DNA from: Galaxea fascicularis
Lineage: Eukaryota; Cnidaria; Anthozoa; Scleractinia; Euphylliidae
NCBI GenBank assembly: GCA_948470475.1
Contig: OX419335.1
Span: forward strand, 33,592,319 to 33,656,318
DNA length: 64,000 bases
Reading direction: 5' to 3'
Shown: positions 33,101 through 44,049 of the stretch, one piece after another
Position numbering within the stretch: the stretch's first letter is position 1
How the letters are laid out: each line of letters begins with the position of its first letter
Notes under the pieces: generated by a model
Seen by the model: only the letters and a program-made list of their open reading frames with translations
What the model was told of the DNA's origin: nothing
The model's database searches: none
Translations under genes and position numbers: made by a program

Positions 33101-35030
33101 GGCGTCGTGTGACAGTCGATCTAAATTTTTAATCAGACTTCAGATAATCTTAGAAAAAAAGTATATTTAAGCAGGTCGTAATAGCCTTTCGTTTTCAGGG
33201 ATCACAAATTATCGACCCTTTGATACCCAATTGAAAAGCGGCCAAGTTGATTAAAAACAACATTCTAAAATTACATAAAAATATGATTAGCAGTCAAATT
33301 TTGTTTCCAGCCGGACTCAATAGTTATCGTGGGAAAGCTGTGCCCAGTAAGAATTTGCAGTCACCAACCACAGACTCAATAAATAACACCCCATGAAAGT
33401 GCAGGCAGTACATAATAACTCGATAACCGCTGAGTTGCAAGTGAGGTGATATGCGTACACAACAGCCTGCAATACAGACAGAAATGGAACTTCTTCTAGA
33501 AATAATTACTAACAAGAAAACCTACTCGGTAATTTACACGTCTTTGCAACCATTTTCCAAAAATAACCATGTCCAGTACCAGCGCAGCTATTTGAAAATC
33601 TCAGATAACTGCCAGCTCAGTCACAAACAACAGAAAACACGATAATTCCCATGTCAACAAGCGAGATAACATTAAAGATAACATTAATAAAGATAACATT
33701 AACCTCCAGATTAAATTTGGCCGAAAACCATAGGGATATGTATATAATGATCGGGGGTATTTAGAAATGAGACCTGCAAATATCAGAGCGGTAAACCAAA
33801 CTTACTTATGTTACCCCTGTAGGCATAAAACATAGTTGTAAGTTTTCGTCGCTTTTTTGCGTGAACACGTAATCATTGGTCTGCGTCGGGGATTAACTTG
33901 CTTTAATCTCTTCAGAAATGATCAGCAGTTAACAATTTGACCTCCACCGCCTACGCAGTCCCAAATCGTAGGTTTTGCAAAATTTATCACACAATACTCT
34001 GAGTTTGTCAATCTCTAATAATCTTATTTTACGGAATCATGAGGAAATCTTCACGTTATTGCTGTACGCAAATTCGTGCTATTCCGTCACACTTTTTTAA
34101 CCATCCTTTAAAACGACGACACATGAACTGTAGTCGTTTAATATTGTACGCCAGAATACCATAACCTTGGATTAAAGCCGGGTTTGTAGACGTGATGTGA
34201 TGTGCCTGGCGGAACGAATACTTAAGGCGCTGTTCTCGAGGTATCTTGAACTGTTGCATAGCTAATGTAATCAAGGCGGATTTGATCGTAGTAACTGTCC
34301 GTATGTGGGTGATTTGCGTCATTTAAATCAGTAGACCATTAGCACGAAGCCCTCCCTAAGCTTAGCCTTCCCTCCAAGAGTTCCGCTCGTAATGGCAATT
34401 TACCTTAACGAATTGTATAGTGAATGTACTCATGGCACATTTGATCATCATTTCATCATAATATTGACTGCTTCTTAACTTAGCCCTAGTGCTACGTCGC
34501 CTTTCAAGCACAACACAGTTCGAGTTACACCGAATAAAAGCTAGGGTCAGCAAATTTGCACTGAATCTGTCCATTTTTTTATGCCATGCATCCCTCAAAA
34601 CAAATTGTGATGCTATTGTTTGCTATCCATGCTTATTTGCCGGATGTACTGCACTTCACTTTCCCATAAATTCTGTTTAATGCGACCGAGTGGGAGAACC
34701 ATGACCCACCAATTCCTATTCCATGCTAAAAATAGCGCAATAGCTTCTAGATAATTCCTTGCAAATTGACAACAAGACAGTAAGTGCAACCTCACTTAAG
34801 ATTACCTTGCTAGCTTCTGCTAACCTCGTGCACCCGTCTGAACGGATAAGGAATCGTATGCAAGAAGAAAAGTAGATGAATACACCGTTAATATAGCTTA
34901 GAATCAAACCTCAACTTACGATATGGTTTTCTTAATTCCTGCTTACTAAAACGTGACAAAGCAATTTTACTGGTTGAAAAGTAATGTCTATTTCCTGAAA
35001 TGTGTGCAATGTAAGTCACGTGCAAGGAGA
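30200..35030. other. About 4.8 kb with no recognised gene
   Basis: AT-rich sequence with short ORFs only. I saw no conserved protein block, no RNA gene and no clear transposon end. Short near-direct repeats of AAAGATAACATTA occur near 33675-33705. Confidence 0.35.
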
Positions 35031-35484
35031 ACACGTCACTTGAGAGTGGGGGGGGAGAGGGGGTACTGGTAATAGGAATATTTGATGAACAGAAACGTTA
35101 CGCAATAGAAGAGGCACCCAACGGGATCAACTTTTCGAAATGGAGGTTGGCAGACCGACGAGATCCATAAAGTTCACAAACGAATGCTGCGTCATGGGAC
35201 GAGGGGGTCATGACAAAAACGAAAAACGCGGGGAGTTGTGTACGGTGTCCATAATAAAAATGGGTGTATTCCCTAAGGTGGTAATGGTTTTTCGTCTTGT
35301 AAAAGAACCAACAAATCCCCGTGGGAAACGATAACTGAAAAAAGAGAAAAAAAACGTACTAGGTGATGAGGGAGGAGCGCGCGTGAGTGAGGAGCCTGGG
35401 GCGGGGTTGGCGAGCGTGCGTGTGGAGGCGCTTGGGTGGACGAAATGCTGGCCAAATGAAACATTTTCCCGTGCGGTGCATGAG

Positions 35485-35883
35485 CTAAAAAAAAGAATGC
35501 CGATATAAGGAAAAAGAAAAAAAAACGTGGCAGAGGGGCAGGTCGGCTATCGTGCGGTGAACGATACCCCAGCCCATGGCGTTCCAACGCTTGAGAGCGT
35601 CCTTCACCTCATAGGATTGCTTGTATTGGTGTATTTTGTCTTTGACCACGATGGGTAGAAAATCCCAATGGGACTGGAAGGGAGGCAGAAAAGATGGGGG
35701 TTGAAGCAGTTGCACCCAGTGCATTCTGCCTTTATCATCGAGGGTCCTGGACCATAGGTACGTATCCTCTTTGTCCGTGCCGAAGGCATCTTTAGGCAAG
35801 GCCAACCAGTAGGGGTGCCCTAAATGATCGATTGTCCTTAACCAGTAGCGACATTTCTTGGCGACTAGTTGTTGATAAGCCAT
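35485..35883 (-). CDS. Uncharacterised 132-aa protein with two W-R-T-D-G-W repeats
   Basis: I do not recognise this protein. The start at 35883 (MAYQQLVAKK) has A at -3 and G at +4; an upstream in-frame extension to 35934 begins at a weaker site. Two similar segments stand in tandem: YWLRTIDHLGHPYWLALP and LWSRTLDDKGRMHWVQLLQP. They share W-x-R-T-x-D-x-x-G-x-x-x-W-x-x-L. A middle segment is Pro/aromatic-rich (FLPPFQSHWDFLP), then comes LKRWNAMGWGI. The tail after LCHVF is low-complexity. No signal peptide or membrane segment is convincing. It could be a mobile-element or viral-type gene, or a lineage-specific host gene. Confidence 0.4.
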   Translation of the reverse strand: MAYQQLVAKKCRYWLRTIDHLGHPYWLALPKDAFGTDKEDTYLWSRTLDDKGRMHWVQLLQPPSFLPPFQSHWDFLPIVVKDKIHQYKQSYEVKDALKRWNAMGWGIVHRTIADLPLCHVFFSFSLYRHSFF

Positions 35884-35989
35884 TATTAGTCCACAAGAGA
35901 GCAAAAGAAAATCACGGTCGCTGAGAGAAAGCAAATGATAGTCGTGGCGAGAGACAGACAGGTTTTGTTTGTTTGTTGCGGGTGCCGGG

Positions 35990-36500
35990 GGCTCACAAAA
36001 GGGTGTCGGTGCGTCACGTTGGGTGTCGGTGTGTAACGGCCTGTGGGTCTGTGCGTCACGAATGTGTTAATTGGGTCGTAACAGAAAATGCCAAAGCATC
36101 GTGATGCCTTTTTGTGCAAAAGGACACTTCGTGACGGTGGTATGACGTAGGGGACAACAGTGTGGACAATGACGGTTTGATCCTGTGATGTATGTTTGTT
36201 TGGCACAGTTTGGGGATGCTGCGTACACGTTGAAGGGCTTTTTTTTGGGTGTTTTGTAGTTCTGCGCATGCGCAGTACCGTTTGCGGGTTTGAAACCCCT
36301 CTGAAGGCGTCCCCGAAGGGTCGGAAGGGATGCCGAAAGTAGCATGCGACTCGTCATCTCTCGAAGCACAGTTGCACCCGCTGGCGTCACGCTGTGACGT
36401 CAGTTTAGGTTCTGCGCATGCGCAGTGCATTATGACTGTGTTTGAAGGACGCTGCCCACTCCCCCGAAGGACGGAGATCGACGCACATCACGTGGTTCAA
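35990..36500. promoter_or_regulatory. Candidate bidirectional promoter with NRF1-type and CRE sites
   Basis: Two identical palindromes CTGCGCATGCGCAG lie at 36262-36275 and 36412-36425. They contain the canonical NRF1 core TGCGCATGCGCA. A perfect CRE, TGACGTCA, is at 36395-36402, inside CGTCACGCTGTGACG. CGTCAC or GTGACG half-sites recur at 36013, 36054 and 36130. These sites lie between divergent ORFs and no TATA box is evident, as in TATA-less bidirectional promoters. Motif identity is read from sequence; use as a promoter is inferred. Confidence 0.45.
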
Positions 36501-36593
36501 CTCACCGCTTGGTGATGCCATGCAATGCTAGGGGTCTGTCACCCCTAAGAAGGATTTGGCTTTTTTTCCCCACAAGACAGAACATGAATTATT

Positions 36594-36740
36594 CATTAAG
36601 ATGGACCCCATTCGTTATGCACGATCGGCCCAACAAGATGGCCGCCCGCTCGGAACTTACCGACGTTGGTTGTTGCGGCTTTTAGAGGTTGTTTGTGACC
36701 CACCCAGGGAGGAGTGCTCAGTACGTTTGCGCTGTAACCT
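36594..36740 (+). CDS. Short ORF beside the island promoter
   Basis: A small ORF starts at ATG 36594 (MDPIRYARSAQQDGRPLG, then YRRWLLRLLEVV) and ends near 36747, just before the long hairpin. It is basic and leucine-rich. It may be a leader ORF or 5' exon for the 36873 frame. There is no family match. Confidence 0.25.
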
Positions 36741-36758
36741 GGGGTAATCGTTAGTAGT

Positions 36759-36830
36759 AAGGGAAGGGTGGGCTTTTTTTCTCCCCTAATGCTTTTGCAT
36801 CGAGGGAGAAAAAGCCCATCCGTACCCTTT
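36759..36830 (+). ncRNA. Long hairpin, pre-miRNA-like or structural
   Basis: The left arm 36759-36785 pairs with the right arm 36804-36830 over about 25 positions with few mismatches. GGGCTTTTTTTCTCCC pairs with GGGAGAAAAAGCCC, flanked by AAGGG/CCCTT pairing. The loop itself holds ATGC-TTTT-GCAT. The total of 72 nt is the size of a metazoan pre-miRNA. It could equally be a DNA structure or a transposon foldback. Confidence 0.35.
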
Positions 36831-36872
36831 ACCTAGCGTCTCATGTACCATTAGGATACTGACAATAACTTA

Positions 36873-37268
36873 TTGTTTTTTGCACCTAAAACGAGACAAA
36901 AGGAATGGCGGGCACGTATGAAGCAGGATCACGTGACCTATACAGAGTATAGGAAAAAGGCGTGGGAAAGAAAGCTGAAGCATCAGGCTCGGGATCCTGC
37001 TTCCTACAGGGAACGAATGGCAAAGGTCACGGCTGAGCGAAGGAAGCGGAGGAAAGAAGCGATGACAGAGGCCGGGTTGGAAAGTTATAAGGAGGACATC
37101 AACAAAAAACGAGGGGAACGAAGAAGAAGAAAAAAGCAACAACAGCAGGCTGAAACGGTGACAACCATAAAAGCAGAAGGCGTGGCGGTGAGTGGAGAGG
37201 GTGAGGCAGAGGGGAGGCACCTCGACCTTCTCCCCGTGCGACTGGAGGACATTGGTCAAGCCGCGTAG
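36873..37268 (+). CDS. Highly basic, coiled-coil-prone ORF (131 codons or fewer)
   Basis: The frame is open from before 36873. The first ATG is at 36918 (MKQDHVTYTEYRKKAWERK), and an AG acceptor near 36896 could join an upstream exon. The protein is rich in Lys, Arg, Glu and Gln, with repeated Y-R-x-x-M/A-x-x-R-K units (EYRKKAWERKLKHQ and SYRERMAKVTAERRKRRKE), then KKRGERRRRKKQQQQ. It ends in an acidic/hydrophobic tail (LDLLPVRLEDIGQAA). Similar Arg-rich YRxR stretches occur in transposon-linked proteins of invertebrates, so DNA binding is plausible. The function is not known. Confidence 0.4.
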   Translation: MFFAPKTRQKEWRARMKQDHVTYTEYRKKAWERKLKHQARDPASYRERMAKVTAERRKRRKEAMTEAGLESYKEDINKKRGERRRRKKQQQQAETVTTIKAEGVAVSGEGEAEGRHLDLLPVRLEDIGQAA

Positions 37269-37679
37269 TTCTGTGAACAAACTATAACTCTCTCTGGAAA
37301 TTTTAAAGTCCCGGACATTCGGCCTGGGATTTTGTGGGGGTTAATTTTTTGTCTTAGGTTTTTTTGGGGTTCTATTGGAAACCCTAGGGATTTTTTTTGG
37401 TCCCATTCGATCATCCCCGCCACTTGAAATCCGAAGTACCCCCTTGGGATCCATATATTGAGAGACATGACTGCCAAAAACAAAATCTTGTTGCAATGAG
37501 AGCGGATTGTGGTGGTGTTTCCTTGAGTGACCATTCTAAGTCAGCCGCCCCCCCCCCCCCCCATCCCCCCCTCTCCCCCATTATTCAAGGGTTCACTAGG
37601 AAAATTTTAAGCTCAATTTTATGTTCCTTTGTAGATCCTTCATATTCTCAGGAACGGGTGGACAACCGGCGTAGCACTT

Positions 37680-37760
37680 CAACAGGTCATATCGTATCAT
37701 ATCACATCATATCATTAATGTCGTATCATGGCATATCAAATCATAACATAGTATATTATA
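37680..37760. repeat. Degenerate CATATCATAT repeat
   Basis: A run of ATCATATC-type pentamer/hexamer units with point changes. It is a simple repeat only. Confidence 0.6.
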
Positions 37761-37779
37761 AATTTGAATTTCCTTAGTT

Positions 37780-40700
37780 CTTCAAAGCAGGACGTGACCC
37801 TCGAGGATCTAATCGATTTGTAATTTGTAACAAAAACAGCGCAAATCCATATAGAGTTCTAAGAGACGTTGATAAGTTACTAAGCTATTTTTGCAAAAAA
37901 CAACTGCCTTAGTCGGCTTATTTGTAGCGCTTTCACGTTATTCTCCGGAGTGCGTGCAGTTATGCATTTCGGAATTTAAGTGTATAAACATTCTCGGCTG
38001 TGGCAAAGAAAACAAAAGCTTGAAGCGTTATTTAGTCTCACCTTGATGACTAAATGGGTTCCATTTTAAAATTTCAGCCTCAAAACTCAACGAGAAGAAG
38101 CACTGAAAAAAGCCGCTAACTGTAACAAACAGACTCTCAAAGGTATTCGAAAACTGCGGAGGCTTGAGGAAACACCCAGGTCACGATGAAAGACACCCAG
38201 TGAAAATCGTTCCTCGGTATCACGATTACAAGTGTAGTTACATGTTTCGAAAATAAAATAACAAAGTGTGAAGCTATAAACTAAGGAAAACATACCAGTC
38301 ATGAATGAACTCTGGACCCAAATCGATGTCGGTCGCAAGATTAATGACATATTTGATTCCAAGGCGTCTAGGGAATACGGTAAACTATGTTTCATGTCAG
38401 TTTCTCGAACAATCACTTTTTCCGCTCCTTCAGTGTTCATGATTATATTTTCACAGTTGTGGATGACAGGGAAGCTTTCTTAAGATGAAACCCCAAATAA
38501 CATCCCTTATAATAACTTTTTTTTGCTGGGATGTTTCCTCTCCCCAAACAAACTGGGACGACCATCGGCTAGAACTTTCACTGCGAGAGTTTTTGGTAAA
38601 TAAGTGGTTCTCCCAGCCAACAACTGAGTATGCATAGGGTGTTTCACCACTTCGTTGGACAACTAAGGCGGTAAAAGCAGTCTTTATGACAAAAATAAAT
38701 GAGTGAGTAGCGATTTAGAGCTTCAGTTCTGCCTGGTCGCTTGAAACAGCAGTTTATCTTATAGTGACGCACCTTAGTGGAAAAGGAAAGATGTCAGAGG
38801 GATGATAGGATGCGAATGGTCGTAGGAATTGATCGATACATATATACTCATCACCCTGACTTAGATTCGAAGTCAGGGCTTAATTCCCTCCCAATAACGA
38901 GAACTCACATCTCTTTGTATTTATGTAAGACACTTTTGTCCTTCTATGATTTGAAATCCCGATAAGGCAAGGTCATGTGGTGACTTGACAAAAATTCAAG
39001 TTAAAAAATCAAGAACATTCCGCTTGCGCTAATGGCAACCAACATCACCAGTGCAAGCTTGCACAACTGGTATACTACAGAGATGTCCATCTCAATCAAA
39101 CACTTTATGGCTTTCCCGCTCTGTCATCTGAGTTTTGCTGTTTTGGGGGCAAAACTACACAGAAATGCTACTTCATGACCTCATGTCGAAACATTCCTTG
39201 AAATGTCTACAGGAGAAATATATTAATCGATATTTTGCCGGAAAAGTCATCCATAGTCCATTTTTGGCCATGGCTTCAAGATGACTGCGAGAATTTGCAA
39301 AAATTAGTCTAAATTTTCCAAATGCAATCCATTTCCATCCTTTCTTTCCATTCGTAACAGAAGAAGACAGTATTTGCTCTCTGTGCAGTGACGAAGTCTT
39401 GAGTAAATAAACTACTTCATTATTTTTCGGTTTTCCCTGATTTAAAGACATTTTTTAGCATTTTACCAAGGACCAAAAGAGCACCCCAGAACTCTTTTAA
39501 GTCATGGTCATACGAAATCTCCAGCTTTCATCTGCATACGTTTAGACGAGTTACATTCGGCTAAAAGCGTCTCGCTCTAAAGCGGAAAATCCAAAGATTC
39601 CTCATGGTTTCTGAGTTGTTGGATTACCTCCTCACTACAAAAAACAAACTCAACCCATTTCGCTCAAGAAAACACGGATAAATGATTTGCTTACCTTCTG
39701 TTTTTCGTAGGCGAGCTGATGTTGAGACTGCCCAAACTAAGTCAATGATGTTGAGGCGTTAATCCAAGGAAAGATGGTGTGACAGCTTGGAAGCTTAAAA
39801 CACTTTTTTTAAGGGTCACTTTTATGGAAATGTAACCCCCAACATAACTGCGGGGACATTTACGCTTCTAACGCATCCCATGTGTTCCCATAGCAACCAC
39901 GGATTATGATGTGTACGAATGTAATTAAATGGTTGAGCAATTCAATCAACTTGTGTTGGAGATTCCTACAGTTGCAGAGCAGGAGGCCGGTGAACCCCGA
40001 AGAGCTCCGAGGGTGCCCAAGCTTGTACCTACCACAAACACAAGTCGCTGAGCATGTGAATGGTTGTCATGATGGCTTCTTTCAGCGATCGTATCTCATA
40101 TCTGAGCAAACGTGGGAGGTAGGATGGGCTGAGAGTCGTTTTTTAAGTCAATTTGCACGGGGTTGATTTCATAATGAGTTGATCTCATTATCACGGGCCA
40201 CGGGTCTACCATATCCGATGTGTGAGTTGATCGATGCAGCTAATCCACAAAACCAACATTGGTGAATATGACATGCAAACTCAGTTAACCACGAAATTGA
40301 AACAAAACCGCATGGTCAATTAACCCTCTTTACCAGAAGGAAATTTCAAACAGCTGGACTTTCTACGAGAAAGAAAATGAAACCACAGAGAAAACCTGCG
40401 GCGCTTAAGAGCGTATATTTGAATATTTCATAGTGAATGGTTCTTTATCATCCTGTATGCTCAAGATTTTTTTCACGAAAGTAAAAACTTATATAGCTTG
40501 CTCAACATCTCTACGATTACAGCAAATGTATACTTTGGTAACTTTTAATTTCTATATAAACCAGATTTTACGATCCGGAAGTCATCGAAGAAAAGAATTT
40601 AAAAATGGAAAATATAAAACTTAGGCCAAAGCGCCTTTCAACACCCTTCCAGTGTAATGCTAGCTGCCAAAATTTAAATTTTTCCCCTCGGTTTCTTTAC

Positions 40701-43140
40701 ACTAATCATGGGTTCCTGCACTAACCTTTTTATCCTGTTCAAGGCAGACGTGATCGAGGAAGGTTTGGACTTCTCTCATAAACGCCGGCCATTTAGTGTG
40801 TGATTTTAACAACATAACGGTTGAGAGACCAAGTCGGGGTACGGAGGTGGAAAATGGCATGTTTTTGTCCGGGCGGCACCCCCACCAAGAACTCCGAGAT
40901 GTACCTCCCCCCCCTCCCCAACCGGGGATTTGGACATTTTAGGCTGTCTTTACACCCTTTGCTTCCCTTATCCAAGAATTTGTCCCAGTGTGTTGTTTAA
41001 GAATTTGCTGCTGCTGTCCAGTTAATCATCCAGGGATTTTACTACTCAGTCCGCTCACTGCATCGTTAGAAAGCCCGGCACTACGCATTTTACAGATAGG
41101 GACTCTGAGAAGAAATTTTCTTAACGTTTTGCAAATTAAGCGTTCACCGATTCTTGCATCTTCGTTATTCTTGGTCAGCAAAAAGCATTATATGATCGTG
41201 ATTTATTTCACAAATATCTTTCACAAAAAGCATTAAGCATCATATACAGATATGACATCGATGCAGTATTGAAACAAAATTCTTAATTCGTTTTGAGGTT
41301 TAGTTGATTTATCCACCACAGTGATCAGACAAACGACACAAACCTATAACAAGAGAGAACTAGAGGTCCTCTCATCTGAAACCCGCTGCTCATCAAAGAC
41401 TATTTAATAAGCATTTGGCCCTCTGACAAAGGAAACCGCAACATCTCCTTTCTTTGAAGTCTAAGGTCCATACGCTTACGCGAGGTAACGATTTACACGA
41501 TTTGGGTCAATTGCCATCTGGTTCGAGTTCAGATGATGTAATTTAAGAAAAGGTCATGAAATGCGTGGCTTGAAAAACTGCCATATCCCTTTCTCTGTTT
41601 CGGCAGTGTGCACGCATTATCAATTAGCTGATCCGCCATTCTGAAATCACTTCTAGCTACTTCTCAATACTATCAAAATGAGGCCTTACAACAGAATTTC
41701 GTATAGTAGCGATCTGAAAACTGAATCTACCTGCATGCAAAAGTAACTAGATCTAAAATTAGTGACCTTTTACTGTTTGTCAAGTTAAGAAAAAAGGCGG
41801 GATCTCCAAAGGGGTTATGTTCGTGATACCATGACGGATGAGCTGAGAAGATAAAAGCCGGAAATGCTGCTTGGAAGAGTCTGCGAAAACATTACAAGCC
41901 TTTCAAGACACAAGGGGATAAAAGGGTGGCTGGGATGCAAATAAAATAGAAAATCATTCCCCACAAAAAAGTGACACCACAAAGCCACTTAACTGTTACC
42001 TGAAGGACTAGAGCTGAACCGATCGCCCATATCGCTGAATGTGACAAACATGTTAAGGGTTCTTTGTTTGTTAAGTATGATGCTGTCGAAGGGCTGTTCT
42101 CTATAGAGTTTATGGAGGGTTTAGTTTTAAGTGGCATAGACTGGATTACAAACAAGTCGGGAAGGAAAATTTGCTTCCCTTTCAAAATATTTCTCGGGCC
42201 CGACGTGACCTAACCTTAACATGATATATGGGCTGAATACCGGTTTCCTTGTCACATCTATTTACGGTACTGGTTTAAACAACCTTTGGTTTGAACATAC
42301 TTGGCACATTAATGTATTAATTCCACCTGTCTGGCCGTAAGCTGATTTACTATTTACGCCTTCAAAACACAAGATGAAATTAAAAATGAAGGTGTGACCG
42401 ATCTTGTGATGGTGAAAGCTAGTAAGCAAAGCTTTACTGTGGCGCTGTTTGTTCGTGCTATCATTGGTTTGGCAAGCCGAGTTATTTTTTTAAGGTCTTG
42501 GCACTTTAAAGAAATCGTGATCATGGTAAACGCCAGCATTTAAGGTCTTTAAGAGAAATAGTTAGCATCAGTTCTGTTGAGGCAAGACGAGAGGCGGAAA
42601 TTGACCTTTGAGTAGATGTAAAGTTAACAGTGTAGGAAAAAGCTTCTAATTGGAAAATAAATAGCAACTTCTCTGAGGAATAATATCCGTGATACAAATG
42701 CATTGCAACACTGTTCAAATGCAATGCACACAACAGATATCGCACGCTCGATACAGGCGCGATCACGAGTGTTCGGGAGAAAATGCTTTTCTGCACTGAA
42801 TAAACTCGGTAAATGTGCTTTGCTATCACTATGTTAAACAATAAAACAATCATCTTGCTCATTCTTGCGGAATATCCCCTTATTTTAGCTAACTTAACTT
42901 ACGGCCTTGTCGGCTAAAGCGATTTGATTCGCCGTTGTCCAAATACGTTATTCTCCGCTGACCAAAATAAAGGTTATCGCGTTTGTTGTTCTTGAAGTAT
43001 ACGGTCATCATCAACTTTATTGAACAGTCACAGACAAGTAGCTAAATCTCCGTAAAGAGAAGTACTAGATGATACAAAATAATGTTCAGTAGTTTTTGTT
43101 TTAACAGTAGTAATTAAAATTTAATTATCCTGGGAGTTGT
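37780..43140. other. About 5.4 kb with no recognised gene
   Basis: Several ORFs of 60-117 codons occur (for example 38087-38440 minus, 39173-39451 minus and 42521-42862 minus). None shows a motif I can name or convincing splice partners. A 16-bp palindrome-rich spot (CCAGTGCAAGCTTGCACAAC) lies near 39050. Confidence 0.3.
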
Positions 43141-43154
43141 CAAAAACAAAAAAT

Positions 43155-43173
43155 ACCGATATATATATATATA
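43155..43173. repeat. (AT)n microsatellite
   Basis: A short ATATATATATATATAT run. Confidence 0.8.
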
Positions 43174-43304
43174 ATGCAGCCATCCATTCAGAGCCTACTA
43201 ACAGGCACATTTATCATGACAAATTTGTACAAGTTAATTATAAAATATATTAAATAGTAAATACAGTAAAAGTAGTATTTACAATTTAATTGTTATCAGG
43301 CTAA

Positions 43305-43520
43305 TCAAATATAAAATACATGTCCGGACCTCATTCTATGCAGTTGTTTTCTGCATTCTGCTATCAAGCAAGCCACTTCCCGGATTCTCCTCATGCAAAT
43401 AGCATCGTCTGGATCGTTTCTCTTTTTGATAATTCTGACCATGGGACGGTGGCTCAAACTCTCTGAGTGAGTGTTTACCAAATCTAACAGTATTGAACCT
43501 GTGCATAAAAAGTCGACTGT
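43305..43520 (-). CDS. Possible terminal coding exon, unknown gene
   Basis: Acceptor-like GGACTACAG and TTATGCACAG precede an open frame. It contains SILLDLVNTHSESLSHRP, MVRIIKKRNDPDDAICMRR and CLIAECRKQLHRM, ending at TGA 43305. The charged, helical look is protein-like. No partner exon was found, and it is unidentified. Confidence 0.25.
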   Translation of the reverse strand, partial: TVDFLCTGSILLDLVNTHSESLSHRPMVRIIKKRNDPDDAICMRRIREVACLIAECRKQLHRMRSGHVFYI

Positions 43521-43804
43521 AGTCCTCAAGGTTTGAATCAATGGTTAATCACCAAAACATTTTATTGTTTTTAGATGCTGGTTATACTTGTAAATATTAT
43601 AAGTAGATTATCATGTACATTGACACAATGTTGTTTCCTGTTGTGAAATAAGCTCAATATGAAGTCCAAAAAATGTCAGGTTCGCTATCTTTAACAGTTT
43701 CCATCAACTCTCCCAGATAGCAAACTTTGCATTTTCAAGGCTCCCTTATAATAGTTCGACCTTTAAACGGGATTCGTAGTGGAAAATTTAGTCTGCGAAC
43801 AGGC

Positions 43805-43990
43805 TCTCATAGTCATAGGCGTTGCGGTACAAAGAGCCAGCACCTACCACCTATGGCGGCACGGGGGAACCTATGCTGAGGCTGCTCAGAGGTTAACAAA
43901 ATTAGAAACGCCGTAGATAAAGCGATTCTGATGTCTTTGCAGGTAAGGTGGGAGGCGGGTGCTCTCACCACTGCGCCGTCCCTGCTCCTC
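43805..43990 (-). repeat. Degraded SINE, tRNA-like head
   Basis: On the minus strand GGGACGGCGCAGTGGTGAGAG matches the A-box region of the SINE at 58826 (GGCACAGTGGTGAGAGTGCTC). The B box is lost. The rest is unmatched. Confidence 0.4.
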
Positions 43991-44049
43991 CTCCTCTCCC
44001 TGCTAAACATTTCCTGAAGCAGTGGGGACCGAGAAGATGTTAAAATAGA

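Larger units (their letters stand above)
35037..37590. other. GC-rich 2.5-kb island, possible novel element with a divergent ORF pair
   Basis: The edges look inverted. Left CACTTGAGAG then TGGGGGGGGAGAGGGGG; the right edge reverse-complements to CCCTTGAATA then ATGGGGGAGAGGGGGG. Between them lie a minus ORF (35485-35883), a plus ORF (36873-37268), a GC-rich spacer with two NRF1-type palindromes and a CRE, and a long hairpin at 36759-36830. Base composition differs from both flanks. No target duplication is clear, and the G-rich edges could be simple sequence. Confidence 0.35.

Noticed and set aside
41892..42862. A GPCR pseudogene, suggested by hydrophobic minus-strand ORFs with a repeated CVLK ending
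   Set aside because: I could not find the family motifs (DRY, NPxxY) in any frame, and the similar endings are short enough to be chance.
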